64,000 nucleotides of DNA from JACOMS01 sp051252005 (GCA_051252005.1 JBPOEZ010000005.1:253955-317954); one strand, 5' to 3'; positions 32,576-42,094 are shown, counted from the stretch's first letter. Numbers and translations are program-made. The notes: a model not told the origin generated them from the letters alone.

Positions 32576-34363
32576 ATGAGCGACTCGACTTCCCCCCAAA
32601 CTGAAGAAGCCGAAACCTATCAGGTTTTGGCCCGTAAATACCGTCCGCGTACCTTTGAAGATATGATTGGGCAGGAAGCCATGGTTACAACGCTGACCAA
32701 TGCTTTCAAAGCAGGGCGTGTCGCTCACGCCTTTATGCTCACAGGTGTTCGCGGTATCGGCAAGACGACAACGGCGCGGCTGCTCGCGCGCGCGCTCAAT
32801 TACGAAACAGACGAACAAGACGGCCCGTCCGTAGAGCTCGGCACGCCTGGGCGTCATTGTGATTTAATCATGAGCTCCAGCCATATGGACGTTCTGGAAA
32901 TGGATGCGGCGTCTCGCACAGGCGTTGAAAACATGCGCGAGCTTTTGGACGGGGTGCGTTATGCGCCTGTGTCGGCTCGCTACAAAGTCTATATTATTGA
33001 TGAGGTGCACATGCTCTCGACAGGCGCGTTTAACGCTCTGCTCAAGACACTCGAAGAGCCGCCCGATCATGCCAAATTTATCTTTGCGACAACGGAAATT
33101 CGCAAAGTTCCGATCACCGTGCTCTCGCGGTGTCAGCGTTTTGATTTACGCCGCGTCGAAGCGGGCACCCTTTCTGATCATTTGAAAAATATCTGCGCGC
33201 AGGAAAAGGCGAAAGTCTCGGACGAAGGCCTTGCGCTAATTTCACGCGCGGCAGAAGGGTCTGTTCGCGACGCGCTGTCTTTGCTTGACCAAGCTATTGT
33301 CCAAGACGGCCTTGGCGGCGACGAGGTTAGCTTTGAGCAAGTGCGCTCCATGCTCGGCCTTGCCGACCGTATTCGTATTCTCGATCTTTTTGCGCTGGCC
33401 GCAACGGGCGACGGGGCAGGGGCGCTTAATGAAATGCGGAGCCAATATGATGACGGGGCCGATCCAGGCGTTGTCATGCGAGACCTCCTTGATATTTGCC
33501 ACGAGGTTAGCCGCGTAAAAACACTCGGCGATGAAGCTGATATGGACGCCGCGCCAGATCAGGTGGAACGCGTAAAAAACCTTGCCGAGAGCTTGTCACT
33601 TGGGCAGCTCACGCGGATTTGGCAGCTACTGCTGACGTCCTATAATGATGTGCGCTCTGCGCCCGCGCCGCTGGCTGCGGCTGAAATGGCGCTGCTCAAA
33701 TTATCTGTGGCGGGTGATTTGCCGCCGCCGGAGCTAGCCGCGCAAATTATCAACGAAATCCGTTCCGGTAATTTTACGGCGCCGCAGGTTAGTCCTCCGT
33801 CTTCGCCTCAAGGCGGCGGAGGCGGGAGCATGGCGATGAGTTCTGCGCCTACTCCGCCCAATCCACACACTCAAAGACAGCCTAATGGCCAAGTTACGGC
33901 TATGAGCGCGCCGTCTCCGGCTCAAACGCCTCGCCCTGCTGTAACACTGCAATCCCTAGAAGATTTTACAGACGCGTTGACGGATCAACAGGCGGCCTTG
34001 CGCTACGACATTGAAAAATACGTCAAACCGATCCGGTTTCGCCAAGGTTCGATCACCATAGAAAACCTTACTGAAGCCCCGCCGTCGCTTGTTGGCCGTA
34101 TGGTCGAAGCGCTGCGGGATGTGACGGGTGATTTGTGGCTTGTTGACCAAGAGGCCGGAAAAGGCGCGCTCTCTATCGCTGAACAACGCAAGCAAGAAAT
34201 CGCTGACCGTGACGCCAAAGACCGCGCACACCCCGCGTTCTCGCATCCCCTAATAATGTCAGCCCAGCTCATTGAAATACGCGATACCGCCACCACATCG
34301 AAGACTGACGACAATGTCATTGCTGGTAATTTTGGCAGCGTAAATGACAGCGATGACGATTAA
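32576..34363 (+). CDS. dnaX: DNA polymerase III subunits gamma/tau
   Basis: DnaX is the clamp-loader ATPase. VLARKYRPRTFEDMIGQE, FMLTGVRGIGKTTTARLLARALN (Walker A), YIIDEVHMLSTGAFNALLKTLEEPP (Walker B and sensor region) and FIFATTEIRKVPITVLSRCQRF are all present. The usual four zinc-binding cysteines between Walker A and EMDAASRTG are missing; only one Cys (GRHCDLIM) remains. A proline-rich linker near residue 415-450 leads to the tau domain. ATG 32576 is preceded by AAGGGTGGG. The stop is 15 nt before ybaB, the standard dnaX-ybaB order. Confidence 0.96.
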   Translation: MSDSTSPQTEEAETYQVLARKYRPRTFEDMIGQEAMVTTLTNAFKAGRVAHAFMLTGVRGIGKTTTARLLARALNYETDEQDGPSVELGTPGRHCDLIMSSSHMDVLEMDAASRTGVENMRELLDGVRYAPVSARYKVYIIDEVHMLSTGAFNALLKTLEEPPDHAKFIFATTEIRKVPITVLSRCQRFDLRRVEAGTLSDHLKNICAQEKAKVSDEGLALISRAAEGSVRDALSLLDQAIVQDGLGGDEVSFEQVRSMLGLADRIRILDLFALAATGDGAGALNEMRSQYDDGADPGVVMRDLLDICHEVSRVKTLGDEADMDAAPDQVERVKNLAESLSLGQLTRIWQLLLTSYNDVRSAPAPLAAAEMALLKLSVAGDLPPPELAAQIINEIRSGNFTAPQVSPPSSPQGGGGGSMAMSSAPTPPNPHTQRQPNGQVTAMSAPSPAQTPRPAVTLQSLEDFTDALTDQQAALRYDIEKYVKPIRFRQGSITIENLTEAPPSLVGRMVEALRDVTGDLWLVDQEAGKGALSIAEQRKQEIADRDAKDRAHPAFSHPLIMSAQLIEIRDTATTSKTDDNVIAGNFGSVNDSDDD

Positions 34364-34378
34364 AACGGAGCTTCGGTT

Positions 34379-34702
34379 ATGAAAGACCTTATGGGCCTGA
34401 TGAAACAGGCAAAAGAGATGCAATCGAAAATGGAGGCGGCGCAGGCGAAGGTCTCTGACCTTGAAGCGGAAGGCCGCGCAGGCGCGGGTCTTGTGAGTCT
34501 CACAGTGTCCGGCGAAGGCCATATGAAATCCCTCAAGATTGATCCGTCCATCTTGAATCCGGACGACGGCGAAATCGTCGAAGATTTAATTATCGCCGCT
34601 TTTAATGACGCGAAAGTTAAATTAGACGCGGCCAAAGAGTCGACTATGAAATCCGCTTTTGGCGATATGCCCATGCCCCCCGGCATGAAAATGCCATTTT
34701 AA
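34379..34702 (+). CDS. YbaB/EbfC family nucleoid-associated protein
   Basis: This small DNA-binding protein of 107 aa, known to dimerise and bind DNA, reads MKDLMGLMKQAKEMQSKMEAAQAKVSDLEAEGRAGAGLVSLTVSGEGHMKSLKIDPSIL and ends in PPGMKMPF, all typical. It directly follows dnaX. recR, the usual third gene, is not present here; a secreted hypothetical gene follows after 12 nt instead. Confidence 0.96.
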   Translation: MKDLMGLMKQAKEMQSKMEAAQAKVSDLEAEGRAGAGLVSLTVSGEGHMKSLKIDPSILNPDDGEIVEDLIIAAFNDAKVKLDAAKESTMKSAFGDMPMPPGMKMPF

Positions 34703-34714
34703 CTTGGAGATAAT

Positions 34715-35440
34715 ATGCGCTGTAAATCGGCCCTTGTAATTCTAAGTGTTTGTGTCCCGCAATTCGCGTTCGCGCAGATGGACGAAATTATTGTCACGGG
34801 ATCGCGCATAACCAATTCCAGCCATTCGCAGCCTCATATTGTCATGAAGCGCCGCGCCGATAATTTGGTGCTTTCTGTTTCCGTGATTAACGACACCCGC
34901 AACACGGTGGACCGCCTCAAAGAATTAGAAACCACAATGGAGGCTGTGGTCAAAACGGCGGCGCGCATGCCCGAGGTTGAACTTGGTCTATTAATTGAGC
35001 GCGAAGATGATGACGGCAACGATATACAGTTCATTCGTCCTTACGACCAAAGCAAATTTGGCGACTATGTTACGGGCGGATTTCGCGCAGACACAAGCGC
35101 GATTAATTTGGTTTTAAAAACCAAGGTCGTCGACACATACACAAATGAAGAAGACGCGATGGCGGTACTAGAAGGCTTCATGAATGCTGTCAAAACAACG
35201 GGCCGCACCGAAGTTATCGACACTGAAGACCCTGTCCTGAGCATCATAAGCCCGTCGCAATATCGCTACGAAATCATCGACGATATCGCCAAAGATGCTA
35301 ACCGCATCGCCAGCAGCTTCGGCCCAGATTACCGCGTCGCAGTAGACGGCCTAGAGGCTCCCATTGTCTTCTACCAAACCGGCGAATTAGAACTAACGCT
35401 CTATATCCCATATGGATTCAATGTGGCCGCGCCGCAGTAG
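34715..35440 (+). CDS. Secreted hypothetical protein with TonB-plug-like N-terminus
   Basis: After a signal peptide (ALVILSVCVPQFAFAQ) the mature end begins MDEIIVTGSRI, the motif seen at the start of TonB-dependent receptor plugs. The protein is only 241 aa, however, and has no beta-barrel. The rest contains LVLSVSVINDTRNTVDRLKELETTMEAVVKTAA and IPYGF near the end. Similar short proteins occur in related alphaproteobacteria, but I know no function. CTTGGAGA stands before ATG 34715. Confidence 0.8.
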   Translation: MRCKSALVILSVCVPQFAFAQMDEIIVTGSRITNSSHSQPHIVMKRRADNLVLSVSVINDTRNTVDRLKELETTMEAVVKTAARMPEVELGLLIEREDDDGNDIQFIRPYDQSKFGDYVTGGFRADTSAINLVLKTKVVDTYTNEEDAMAVLEGFMNAVKTTGRTEVIDTEDPVLSIISPSQYRYEIIDDIAKDANRIASSFGPDYRVAVDGLEAPIVFYQTGELELTLYIPYGFNVAAPQ

Positions 35441-35487
35441 GTAAAACTACTGTCTGCATACGGAGCATCAGGCCGATTAAAATTGTT

Positions 35488-36117
35488 TCAGCAGGTGGTT
35501 GGTTGCACGGCCTTCGATTTGAGCTCTGTTCGCGCCTGGGAAACGATTGAGAATGCAGAACGCAAGAAGAGAACCGCTAGCAGAATGGCGACTAGCAGGT
35601 CAGGCCATGCCGCACCCGTTATAGCCACCACGATTCCAGCGATGATAACGCAGACATTGCCAATGGCGTCATTACGCGAGCAGAGCCAAGCCGATCGCAC
35701 ATTGGAATCGCCGTCGCGCCAGCGCATCAAAATCAGTAGGCTTGTAAGATTGGCTAGTAGTGCCACAAAGCCGATAAGGCCCATCGTCTCCGCTGCTGGG
35801 ACGGTATCGCCCAGAAAGCGGAATAAAGATGCCGCCAAGATAATGAGGGCAATAAATGCAAGACTGCCGCCTTTAAATAAGGAGGCTGTAGCTCGTGTTC
35901 TTAAAGACGCGCCTATAACTAAGAGGCTAATCATATAGGTCGCGCTATCGCCTGCAAAATCAAGGGAATCAGCCAATAGGGCTTGAGACTCGGATTTGAG
36001 ACCCGCCGTTATCTCTACAAAAAACATAGTAGCATTGATTAGGATAACAGCCATTAAGGCACGCTTGTAGCCGTCAGACATCCCATCAAAGACTTTATCG
36101 TCGCAACATCCGCTCAT
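35488..36117 (-). CDS. Cation diffusion facilitator-type transporter, short form
   Basis: The 209-aa protein consists only of the six-helix membrane domain, without the C-terminal cytoplasmic domain. The metal-site helices read LLADSLDFAGDSATYMISLL and SRNDAIGNVCVIIAGI, with D-x3-D and N-D-x3-N patterns where H-x3-D is common in larger family members. The N-terminus MSGCCDDKVFDG carries a Cys pair. Members of this short form are usually paired with a MerR regulator and export Zn, Cd or Pb; the exact metal is inferred. It is divergent from that regulator. Confidence 0.9.
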   Translation of the reverse strand: MSGCCDDKVFDGMSDGYKRALMAVILINATMFFVEITAGLKSESQALLADSLDFAGDSATYMISLLVIGASLRTRATASLFKGGSLAFIALIILAASLFRFLGDTVPAAETMGLIGFVALLANLTSLLILMRWRDGDSNVRSAWLCSRNDAIGNVCVIIAGIVVAITGAAWPDLLVAILLAVLFLRSAFSIVSQARTELKSKAVQPTTC

Positions 36118-36150
36118 CTCTTCATTGTCCTCTTGTGCAATTTCAAGAAC

Positions 36151-36181
36151 AAACTACTGTCTACAGTCACTGTAGAGGCAA
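36151..36181 (-). promoter_or_regulatory. MerR-type promoter of the CDF transporter gene
   Basis: On the minus strand, -35 TTGCCT (36181-36176) and -10 TAGTTT (36156-36151) are separated by 19 bp. That spacer contains the perfect dyad CTACAGTGACTGTAG (36161-36175). A long spacer with a centred dyad is the signature of promoters twisted open by MerR-family activators. The start codon of the transporter lies 34 nt downstream. Confidence 0.85.
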
Positions 36182-36192
36182 TAGAAAAGTAT

Positions 36193-36645
36193 ATGAGACG
36201 GAAAACAATTGGTGTTTTATCCAAAGAATGCGGCGTGAAAGTTACGACCATTCGATACTATGAATCTATCGGCCTCATTCGGGAGCCAGACAGAACGGGG
36301 AGCGGTCAACGCATATATGACGCGCTTGCGGTGGAGCGTTTAAACTTTATCCGCCATGCAAGAGATCTTGGCTTCCCAATTGACGCCATTCGTGAATTGA
36401 TTGACCTGCAAGAAAGCCCCAGCATGGGATGTGCCAGTGTGGACCGCATTGCGCGCAGCCAACTTGCTGATGTTAGGCGGCGACTTAATCAGCTCGAAGC
36501 CTTGGAGGCTGAGCTCAAAAATATGATTACAATGTGCAAAGGCGGAGAAATCGCGAACTGCAAAGTTCTACAAACGCTCTCAAATCATGACGAATGTCTA
36601 GACGTTCATGGTGCGCATGAAGAATTTAAGCCAATCATTTCGTAG
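36193..36645 (+). CDS. MerR family metal-responsive regulator
   Basis: Start ATG 36193 gives the family-standard opening MRRKTIGVLSKECGVKVTTIRYYESIGLI. The frame is open from 36133, but that part covers the operator. After the HTH come ERLNFIRHARDLGFPIDAIRELIDL and the metal-binding Cys positions: Cys in SMGCASVDRI and Cys pair in MCKGGEIANCKVL, as in ZntR/PbrR-type sensors, plus an extra Cys/His tail (HDECLDVHGAH). It should activate the divergent CDF gene when metal is bound. Confidence 0.92.
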   Translation: MRRKTIGVLSKECGVKVTTIRYYESIGLIREPDRTGSGQRIYDALAVERLNFIRHARDLGFPIDAIRELIDLQESPSMGCASVDRIARSQLADVRRRLNQLEALEAELKNMITMCKGGEIANCKVLQTLSNHDECLDVHGAHEEFKPIIS

Positions 36646-36808
36646 CTTGGGAGTTTATAAACCTCTAGGGGGTGTAGGGCGGGATGGCTGAATTGAAGAC
36701 ACCGCGATGGTCAGTGGTCATGGGTTCGAACATTCTATAATCGGATTTGACAACATAGATAACTTGATAGAGCCTAGTCTTATTCGGCGTTCACGGGGAG
36801 GCGGCATC

Positions 36809-37945
36809 ATGTCAGGCAGTGCAAACCAAAGACTATTATCGCTTGATGTGTTTCGCGGGCTGACGATTGGCGCGATGGTGTTGGTGAATAATCCCGGTAC
36901 GTGGAGCGCGATCTATCCACCGCTCAAGCACGCCGCGTGGAACGGCTGGACGTTTACGGACACTATCTTTCCGTTCTTTGTTTTTATCATGGGTATCGCT
37001 ATTCCTATGGCGCTGGAGAAACGCCGGGCACTTGGCGGCGCGCGCGGAGATATCTATCTTAAGCTCTTGCGGCGCACGGCTGCGCTGTTTGGTTTGGGGC
37101 TATTTTTGGCGTGTTTCCCTTTCTATAATTGGATGGAGATGCGCTGGTTTGATCCGGCGCATTTACGCATCATGGGCGTTCTGCAGCGGCTAGCGCTTTG
37201 TTATTTATTGGCCTCGCTTTTATTTCTCTGGCTTTCGCCTCGCGCATTATTGGGCGCGGCCTTCGCGTTGCTTTTAGGATATTGGGCCGTGATGGTGATC
37301 GGCGGAGGCGGGGATTTGACGCCCGAAGGAAATTTCTCTGGCCTTATTGATCGCATGATACTTGGGACAAGCCATATGTGGGTTGGCTCCCCGCATTTTG
37401 ATCCAGAAGGGCTTTTGTCCACCTTGCCAGCCATTGCGACGTGCCTTTTCGGCGTGATGACTGGCCGTTTGATACTGTCCACTAAAGGCGACTTCGAAAA
37501 AGTATCCGAGATGTTCGTCTGGGGCTTCGCGCTTATGGCTTTAGGGTGGATGTGGAGCGCGTTTTTCCCCATCAATAAAAGTCTGTGGTCGAGTTCATAT
37601 GCGGTTTTCATGTCGGGACTAGCGATGTGCGTGTTGGCGGCGTGTTATTGGCTCGTCGATATAAAGGGCTTAAAATGGTGGACTGGGCCCTTCGTGGTTT
37701 TCGGCGTCAATGCTTTGGCTTTATTTGTCGGCACGGGCATGATGGGACGTTTGTTAAATTATATCCCCGCAGGGACGGGCTCCGACGGGCAGGTGCTCTC
37801 CTTGAAAACAAGTCTGTTTAATGCTCTCTTTGCGCCATTATCATCGTCCATGAACGCGTCTTTATTCTACGCGGTATGCTTTATCGGATTGTGGCTATTC
37901 TTGATGTGGTTACTCTACCGAAAGAAGATTTTTATAAAGGTTTGA
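36809..37945 (+). CDS. Polytopic membrane acyltransferase-like protein (HGSNAT/DUF5009)
   Basis: The protein starts MSGSANQRLLSLDVFRGLTIGAMVLVNNPGTW and continues with about ten membrane helices; TFTDTIFPFFVFIMGIAIPMAL and LRIMGVLQRLALCY are family blocks. Relatives of heparan-alpha-glucosaminide N-acetyltransferase move acetyl groups across membranes onto sugars. Bacterial members are thought to modify envelope glycans, but this is not proven. ATG 36809 follows GGGGAGG; the frame reads back to 36707 without support. The last residues KKIFIKV are cytoplasmic-like. Confidence 0.9.
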   Translation: MSGSANQRLLSLDVFRGLTIGAMVLVNNPGTWSAIYPPLKHAAWNGWTFTDTIFPFFVFIMGIAIPMALEKRRALGGARGDIYLKLLRRTAALFGLGLFLACFPFYNWMEMRWFDPAHLRIMGVLQRLALCYLLASLLFLWLSPRALLGAAFALLLGYWAVMVIGGGGDLTPEGNFSGLIDRMILGTSHMWVGSPHFDPEGLLSTLPAIATCLFGVMTGRLILSTKGDFEKVSEMFVWGFALMALGWMWSAFFPINKSLWSSSYAVFMSGLAMCVLAACYWLVDIKGLKWWTGPFVVFGVNALALFVGTGMMGRLLNYIPAGTGSDGQVLSLKTSLFNALFAPLSSSMNASLFYAVCFIGLWLFLMWLLYRKKIFIKV

Positions 37946-38036
37946 AGGCAAGTGAATTCGGCGGAGCTGTGTGCGCCTCTTGCCAGCTTCCCATGAAGTT
38001 TCTATAAATCAACAAGTTTATTCAGCGGGCGCTCTT

Positions 38037-39434
38037 ATGAAACTTCTTAAAACTCTACTCTTCCTGTCTTTCTCGGCGGGGTCTTTGGCCTTATTTGGCT
38101 CGGCCCAAGCCAGTGACTGTATTCCTCAATTTCATAAGAGAATAGATCCTACCCATGATTATGAGTACGACAGATCTTCGGAAACCTTGGATCAATATGG
38201 ATTCTTATACTGGTACGAGTACGGGCTAGACGCCGCATTAAGTGACGACGACGCCGACTTGGGCGTACATTTCTGCATTGCTCATCGCAACTGCGGAATA
38301 CCGGCCGAATGGAAAGAGGATAAAAAAACCAAAAAATATTTGAAGAAGCATAAAAAGGCTCTCATCAATGCGGACCGGAAGAACAAGGCAAAATATAAAG
38401 CCTTACTTTTAACGGTATTGCCTGAACGCCTTCCGGTCACGGTCTTAGCCGCTTACAAAGCGGAAAAGGGCACATGCGGCATGACGCCGGATATGATAAA
38501 ATCCGTGTTTGAATATGAACTGGCCACGGCTTCGCCCGACCTGAAGGCCCGCCAAGAGCGGTGCGCGACGGCTTACGATAACCTTTTCGAAGCCAAAGGA
38601 ACGCGCCCTGAAACCGTCTCGATGAAAGATACAGTATGGGCAATCAAATATAAGGAAGATTTAGCAGAAGGCCGATTTTGCAAGGAGCCATCGGAAGCTC
38701 TCTTGAGAAACACGTTTGCGACCACGGATCCCTATGCGTCTATGCCGCTTGACCTCGGCCGTCCTGAACATTTCCGCCAGTTCACGTCTTCGCTGGATTT
38801 CAACGCGGCTCAGCCCCTGCAAAGTGAGTGCGAGGCCAGTATTCAAGGCGGCACGATGATGCTTGAAATCTCGCCTCTGGCGAAACCCAAACCGGAGGAA
38901 GCTGCGTGGATGGCGCATTATAAAGCCGCACGCGAGACAGGCGGCATTTGTAACCCTATCCCAGAACGGATCGCGGAATGGGGCGAAGATTGGGTTTGGC
39001 AAAATGGCTGGCCCTTTGCCTATGACGCCAATACAGCAAAACTTGATGTTTGCATGGAAGCTGTGCGCGTGATTGCAAATGACCATATGGGCGGAGAATT
39101 TGCGCGCTGGATGCAAGGCTATAATATGCGCGTGCTCTATCCAGAGACTCGTAGGCCAAACGGGGAAATTTGCGCAGGGATTCCCAAGCCTTTGCAAGCG
39201 GATCTCATGCCCCGCATACAAGCGGCAAGAGAAATCCGTTTGGCCGAGGAAGCTGAACGTCAACGTCAACTCGCTATTGATTACGCCAATGCCCCGCCGC
39301 CGCCGCCCAGCATCAGCGATATTCTACAAGAATGGTCACGCCAATATGCCCGCCGCCCTATTGTGGTAGAGCGGTGCTATACCAATCAGTATGGGCGTTA
39401 CGTCTGTTACGACACAGTCCATACTGTGCCTTAA
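38037..39434 (+). CDS. Secreted hypothetical protein (465 aa)
   Basis: The start is ATG 38037, where a clear signal peptide begins (MKLLKTLLFLSFSAGSLALFGSAQASDC). The mature protein is rich in Cys spread at wide intervals (CIAHRNCGIP, GTCGMTP, ERCATAYD, RFCKEPS, QSECEAS, GGICNP, LDVCMEA, GEICAGIP), which suggests disulphides in the periplasm. A repeated layout is visible: four segments each holding Ala-Tyr/His-Lys-Ala followed by x-G-x-C. The C-terminus has a short Pro tract (APPPPPSISD). I do not recognise the family. Confidence 0.8.
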   Translation: MKLLKTLLFLSFSAGSLALFGSAQASDCIPQFHKRIDPTHDYEYDRSSETLDQYGFLYWYEYGLDAALSDDDADLGVHFCIAHRNCGIPAEWKEDKKTKKYLKKHKKALINADRKNKAKYKALLLTVLPERLPVTVLAAYKAEKGTCGMTPDMIKSVFEYELATASPDLKARQERCATAYDNLFEAKGTRPETVSMKDTVWAIKYKEDLAEGRFCKEPSEALLRNTFATTDPYASMPLDLGRPEHFRQFTSSLDFNAAQPLQSECEASIQGGTMMLEISPLAKPKPEEAAWMAHYKAARETGGICNPIPERIAEWGEDWVWQNGWPFAYDANTAKLDVCMEAVRVIANDHMGGEFARWMQGYNMRVLYPETRRPNGEICAGIPKPLQADLMPRIQAAREIRLAEEAERQRQLAIDYANAPPPPPSISDILQEWSRQYARRPIVVERCYTNQYGRYVCYDTVHTVP

Positions 39435-39494
39435 AGGCTGAGCTTTGAACGAGCTTGACTTGGCACGTTCAAAGAAGGCCGTTCAGTAAACTGG

Positions 39495-41747
39495 CTAATA
39501 ACTATATTTTACAGAGATGCCATAACTTCTCGGGGCCCCTCTAAAGGTATTATAGCCGATGAATCCATAGCCAGAGACGGCATAATCTGAATTGGTGAGA
39601 TTACGGGCCCAAACACCGACATCAGTGCCATTGTTGAAGTGCAGGAGCGCTTGCCCATCCAAGACTTCGTAACCGGATTGGCTGCGATCTTCGAGGCCTT
39701 CAGCATCAAGAAAAAAGGCGCTTTGATAATTGCCATTACCTTCAATTGAGGCCTTCAGAGACTCGTTGACCTTCCATTCATAACGGACAGACATAACGCT
39801 TGAAAATTTGGAAGCAAAGGGGAGAGGGTTGCCGTCAAAACTTGCCGCATTTTGAGGAATGTTCGGGTTTTCTTCTTGGTTGATTTCTGTATCTAGCCAC
39901 GTTGCGCCTGCAAAGAGATCAAGCCCTTCAATCGGTGTCCAAGTGATATCGCCCTCAAGACCATAAGAGGTAGCTTCATCCAGATTAGAGAGCGAGTTAG
40001 ACGTAAAAGACCCGCCACTTTCTGTCGTGAAAGGTACAAAGATACGCGCCTGCGGGCGATCGTAAAATTGATAAAAGCCAGCAAGGTTAAAGGCGAGCGT
40101 ATCGCGCGAAAATTTAACACCTACCTCGAGCGCGTCCACTGTCTCTGGGCCGAAAAGGCCTTCATCAGAGAAATGGGTCGCATTATTGATAACCTCGCCG
40201 TTAAAGCCGCCACTCTTAAACCCGTTTGAAAAAGAGGCGTAAAGAAGCGTGTTATCCGCAAGTGTGTAGTTCAAGCCTATATTGCCGGAAAAGCGTGTAT
40301 CAGAGATTTTATTACTTCCTACCGCAAGGCCAAGACCATCTCGATTATTGAGCGCGATAATTCCGTCATCAAAATAATGTCGCCCTTCGCCGCGTCCTTT
40401 GATAGTTTCATGGGTTAGACGTCCGCCGAGAACGACATCAAGCTGAGGGGCAATCTTGATAGTGTTGTAAGTGAACAAGGCGGCTGTCTTACGGGATTGC
40501 GTAATAAGAGAATTTAGCGTTGTCGCTGTGCCAGTTGAAGCTGGTGTTGGGCCAGCACGTCCCGGCGCGCCGACATAGCGGCAAGTTCCCAGTAATGTGT
40601 CAGGGTTTAACACGCCGCACCAGATCAGGTACTCTTGGTCAAAGTCTTCGGCTTCTAAATAAAGCCCGCCCATAAGTTCTACTTTATCCGTGTTATAGCT
40701 CAGGCGAAGTTCTTCACTGATTTGCGTAAAATCTCTGTCATAAGCGAGATTGGCGTTCAGGCTCCCGTCATTAAAAGGGGCAGGCGTACCATCAAAGTCG
40801 AAGCCATATCGTTGATTGTAGCCCGTATAAGCGGTGTGCGAGACAAGGGTATAATCACCAAAGTCATGAGTAACATTAACTGATGTGCCGTAAAACTCAT
40901 TGTCGGTATCTTGAATGCCATTTGGCCCGATAGAAATTTCATGCTTGTCAACGTTGAGGCTGCTATTGAGGGGCGCTTGATTAATGCCGTTATCTTCAGC
41001 GTAATGGGCGTTGAGGAGGACTACGGTGTTCGGCGAAGTTTGAAGGCGGCCTATGGCGCGTAGGCCAAATTCGTCGCGTTTTCCGCCAGCTTTCTGAGGC
41101 GCTGTTATAGTGTCATTGGTAACTATATTATCTAAAGCCGCGTCTTGGTTCAGGTAACGCCCAGAAAGACGTAGAGAAAAGATATCGCTTATAGGGAGCG
41201 TTGCCGCGCCTGTGATATTGATTCGGTCATATGTCCCATATTCCGCGCCGATATATCCGGTTTTCGTATCGCTAGGCAAAACTGAATTAAAGTTGATCGT
41301 GCCACTCGAAGAATTGCGGCCATAAAGTGAGCCTTGCGGTCCTTTAAGGACTTCAGCGCGGTCAATATCAAACAATAATGGGCTGGTTTGGACATTGGTC
41401 GCTTGATACGTGCCATCAACATAGACAGCGGCAGCTGTTGGGGTGAGGGCTTGGTGATCAACCGCGCCGATGCCGCGAATTTGAAACGCGATTTGGCTGC
41501 CATTGGCAACAGCAGCCTGAAGCCCTGACACGCGCTGGGTAAGGTCTTCCGCCCCGTCAAATTGTGAAAAGGCGTCGCCGTCAATAACACTGACACTTAG
41601 GCCAAGGTCTTGAACTCTCTTTTCTATTTTTGTGCCTGTGACGATAACCTCATCATAGCCTTCCTGAGCGAAGGCTATGCCAGTGTTGTTGAATGTGAGA
41701 GACGTTAGAGCGATCGCTAATGCGTTGGCTGGAATAGATAACTTCAT
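39495..41747 (-). CDS. TonB-dependent outer membrane receptor
   Basis: The 750-aa protein has a signal peptide (LAIALTSLTFNNTGIAFAQ), the TonB box region YDEVIVTGTKIEKRVQDLGLSVSVIDG, a plug domain (AVYVDGTYQ, LFDIDRAEVLKGPQGSLYGRNSSSGTINFNSV) and a beta-barrel ending RSYGISVKYSY with the aromatic last residue. It takes up a scarce ligand through the outer membrane. The ligand is unknown, and there are no transport neighbours to suggest it. ATG 41747 was chosen over an upstream TTG. Receptors with this plug style are abundant in aquatic alphaproteobacteria. Confidence 0.95.
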   Translation of the reverse strand: MKLSIPANALAIALTSLTFNNTGIAFAQEGYDEVIVTGTKIEKRVQDLGLSVSVIDGDAFSQFDGAEDLTQRVSGLQAAVANGSQIAFQIRGIGAVDHQALTPTAAAVYVDGTYQATNVQTSPLLFDIDRAEVLKGPQGSLYGRNSSSGTINFNSVLPSDTKTGYIGAEYGTYDRINITGAATLPISDIFSLRLSGRYLNQDAALDNIVTNDTITAPQKAGGKRDEFGLRAIGRLQTSPNTVVLLNAHYAEDNGINQAPLNSSLNVDKHEISIGPNGIQDTDNEFYGTSVNVTHDFGDYTLVSHTAYTGYNQRYGFDFDGTPAPFNDGSLNANLAYDRDFTQISEELRLSYNTDKVELMGGLYLEAEDFDQEYLIWCGVLNPDTLLGTCRYVGAPGRAGPTPASTGTATTLNSLITQSRKTAALFTYNTIKIAPQLDVVLGGRLTHETIKGRGEGRHYFDDGIIALNNRDGLGLAVGSNKISDTRFSGNIGLNYTLADNTLLYASFSNGFKSGGFNGEVINNATHFSDEGLFGPETVDALEVGVKFSRDTLAFNLAGFYQFYDRPQARIFVPFTTESGGSFTSNSLSNLDEATSYGLEGDITWTPIEGLDLFAGATWLDTEINQEENPNIPQNAASFDGNPLPFASKFSSVMSVRYEWKVNESLKASIEGNGNYQSAFFLDAEGLEDRSQSGYEVLDGQALLHFNNGTDVGVWARNLTNSDYAVSGYGFIGYNTFRGAPRSYGISVKYSY

Positions 41748-42094
41748 GAAATGCAATTCTTCGAATTAAACTAGGAACTTTAAATCAGAGACTTCTTAAG
41801 GAAAAATATGATAGTGCAATGAGCAATGTTGCAAGGATGACTGCTATTAAAGCATAGCTAAAACATTGACTTTCCCATCAGGTCGACAATGGATTCGGAT
41901 AAAGAAGTTAAATCACTGAAACATTTAATGAGCGGCTTAAACTCGCCTAAAGTAAGACACTGCTTAAGTTTAGCCAAGCGGATATTGTCGCCTACCCATA
42001 CCCTCCCGAGAGGCATGAAGCGACCAATGATCATTCGGAAACAGCGGAGATCTCGAGTTAGGCAAAATAGGAACTCTAGGCGGCCTCGAGGTTA
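41748..42094. other. Intergenic stretch without a supported gene
   Basis: Nothing convincing is seen between the TonB receptor start and the methyltransferase end. A plus-strand open frame from 41889 crosses into the methyltransferase gene. One of its overlapping frames ends in a membrane-like stretch (SSLAVFALCVALLCLNLNF), but there are stops above it, so at most it is a decayed small gene. Confidence 0.5.

Noticed and set aside
38661..39269. Long minus-strand open frame (202 codons) inside the secreted Cys-rich protein gene
   Set aside because: It is covered by a frame with a signal peptide and regular Cys pattern; no independent support.
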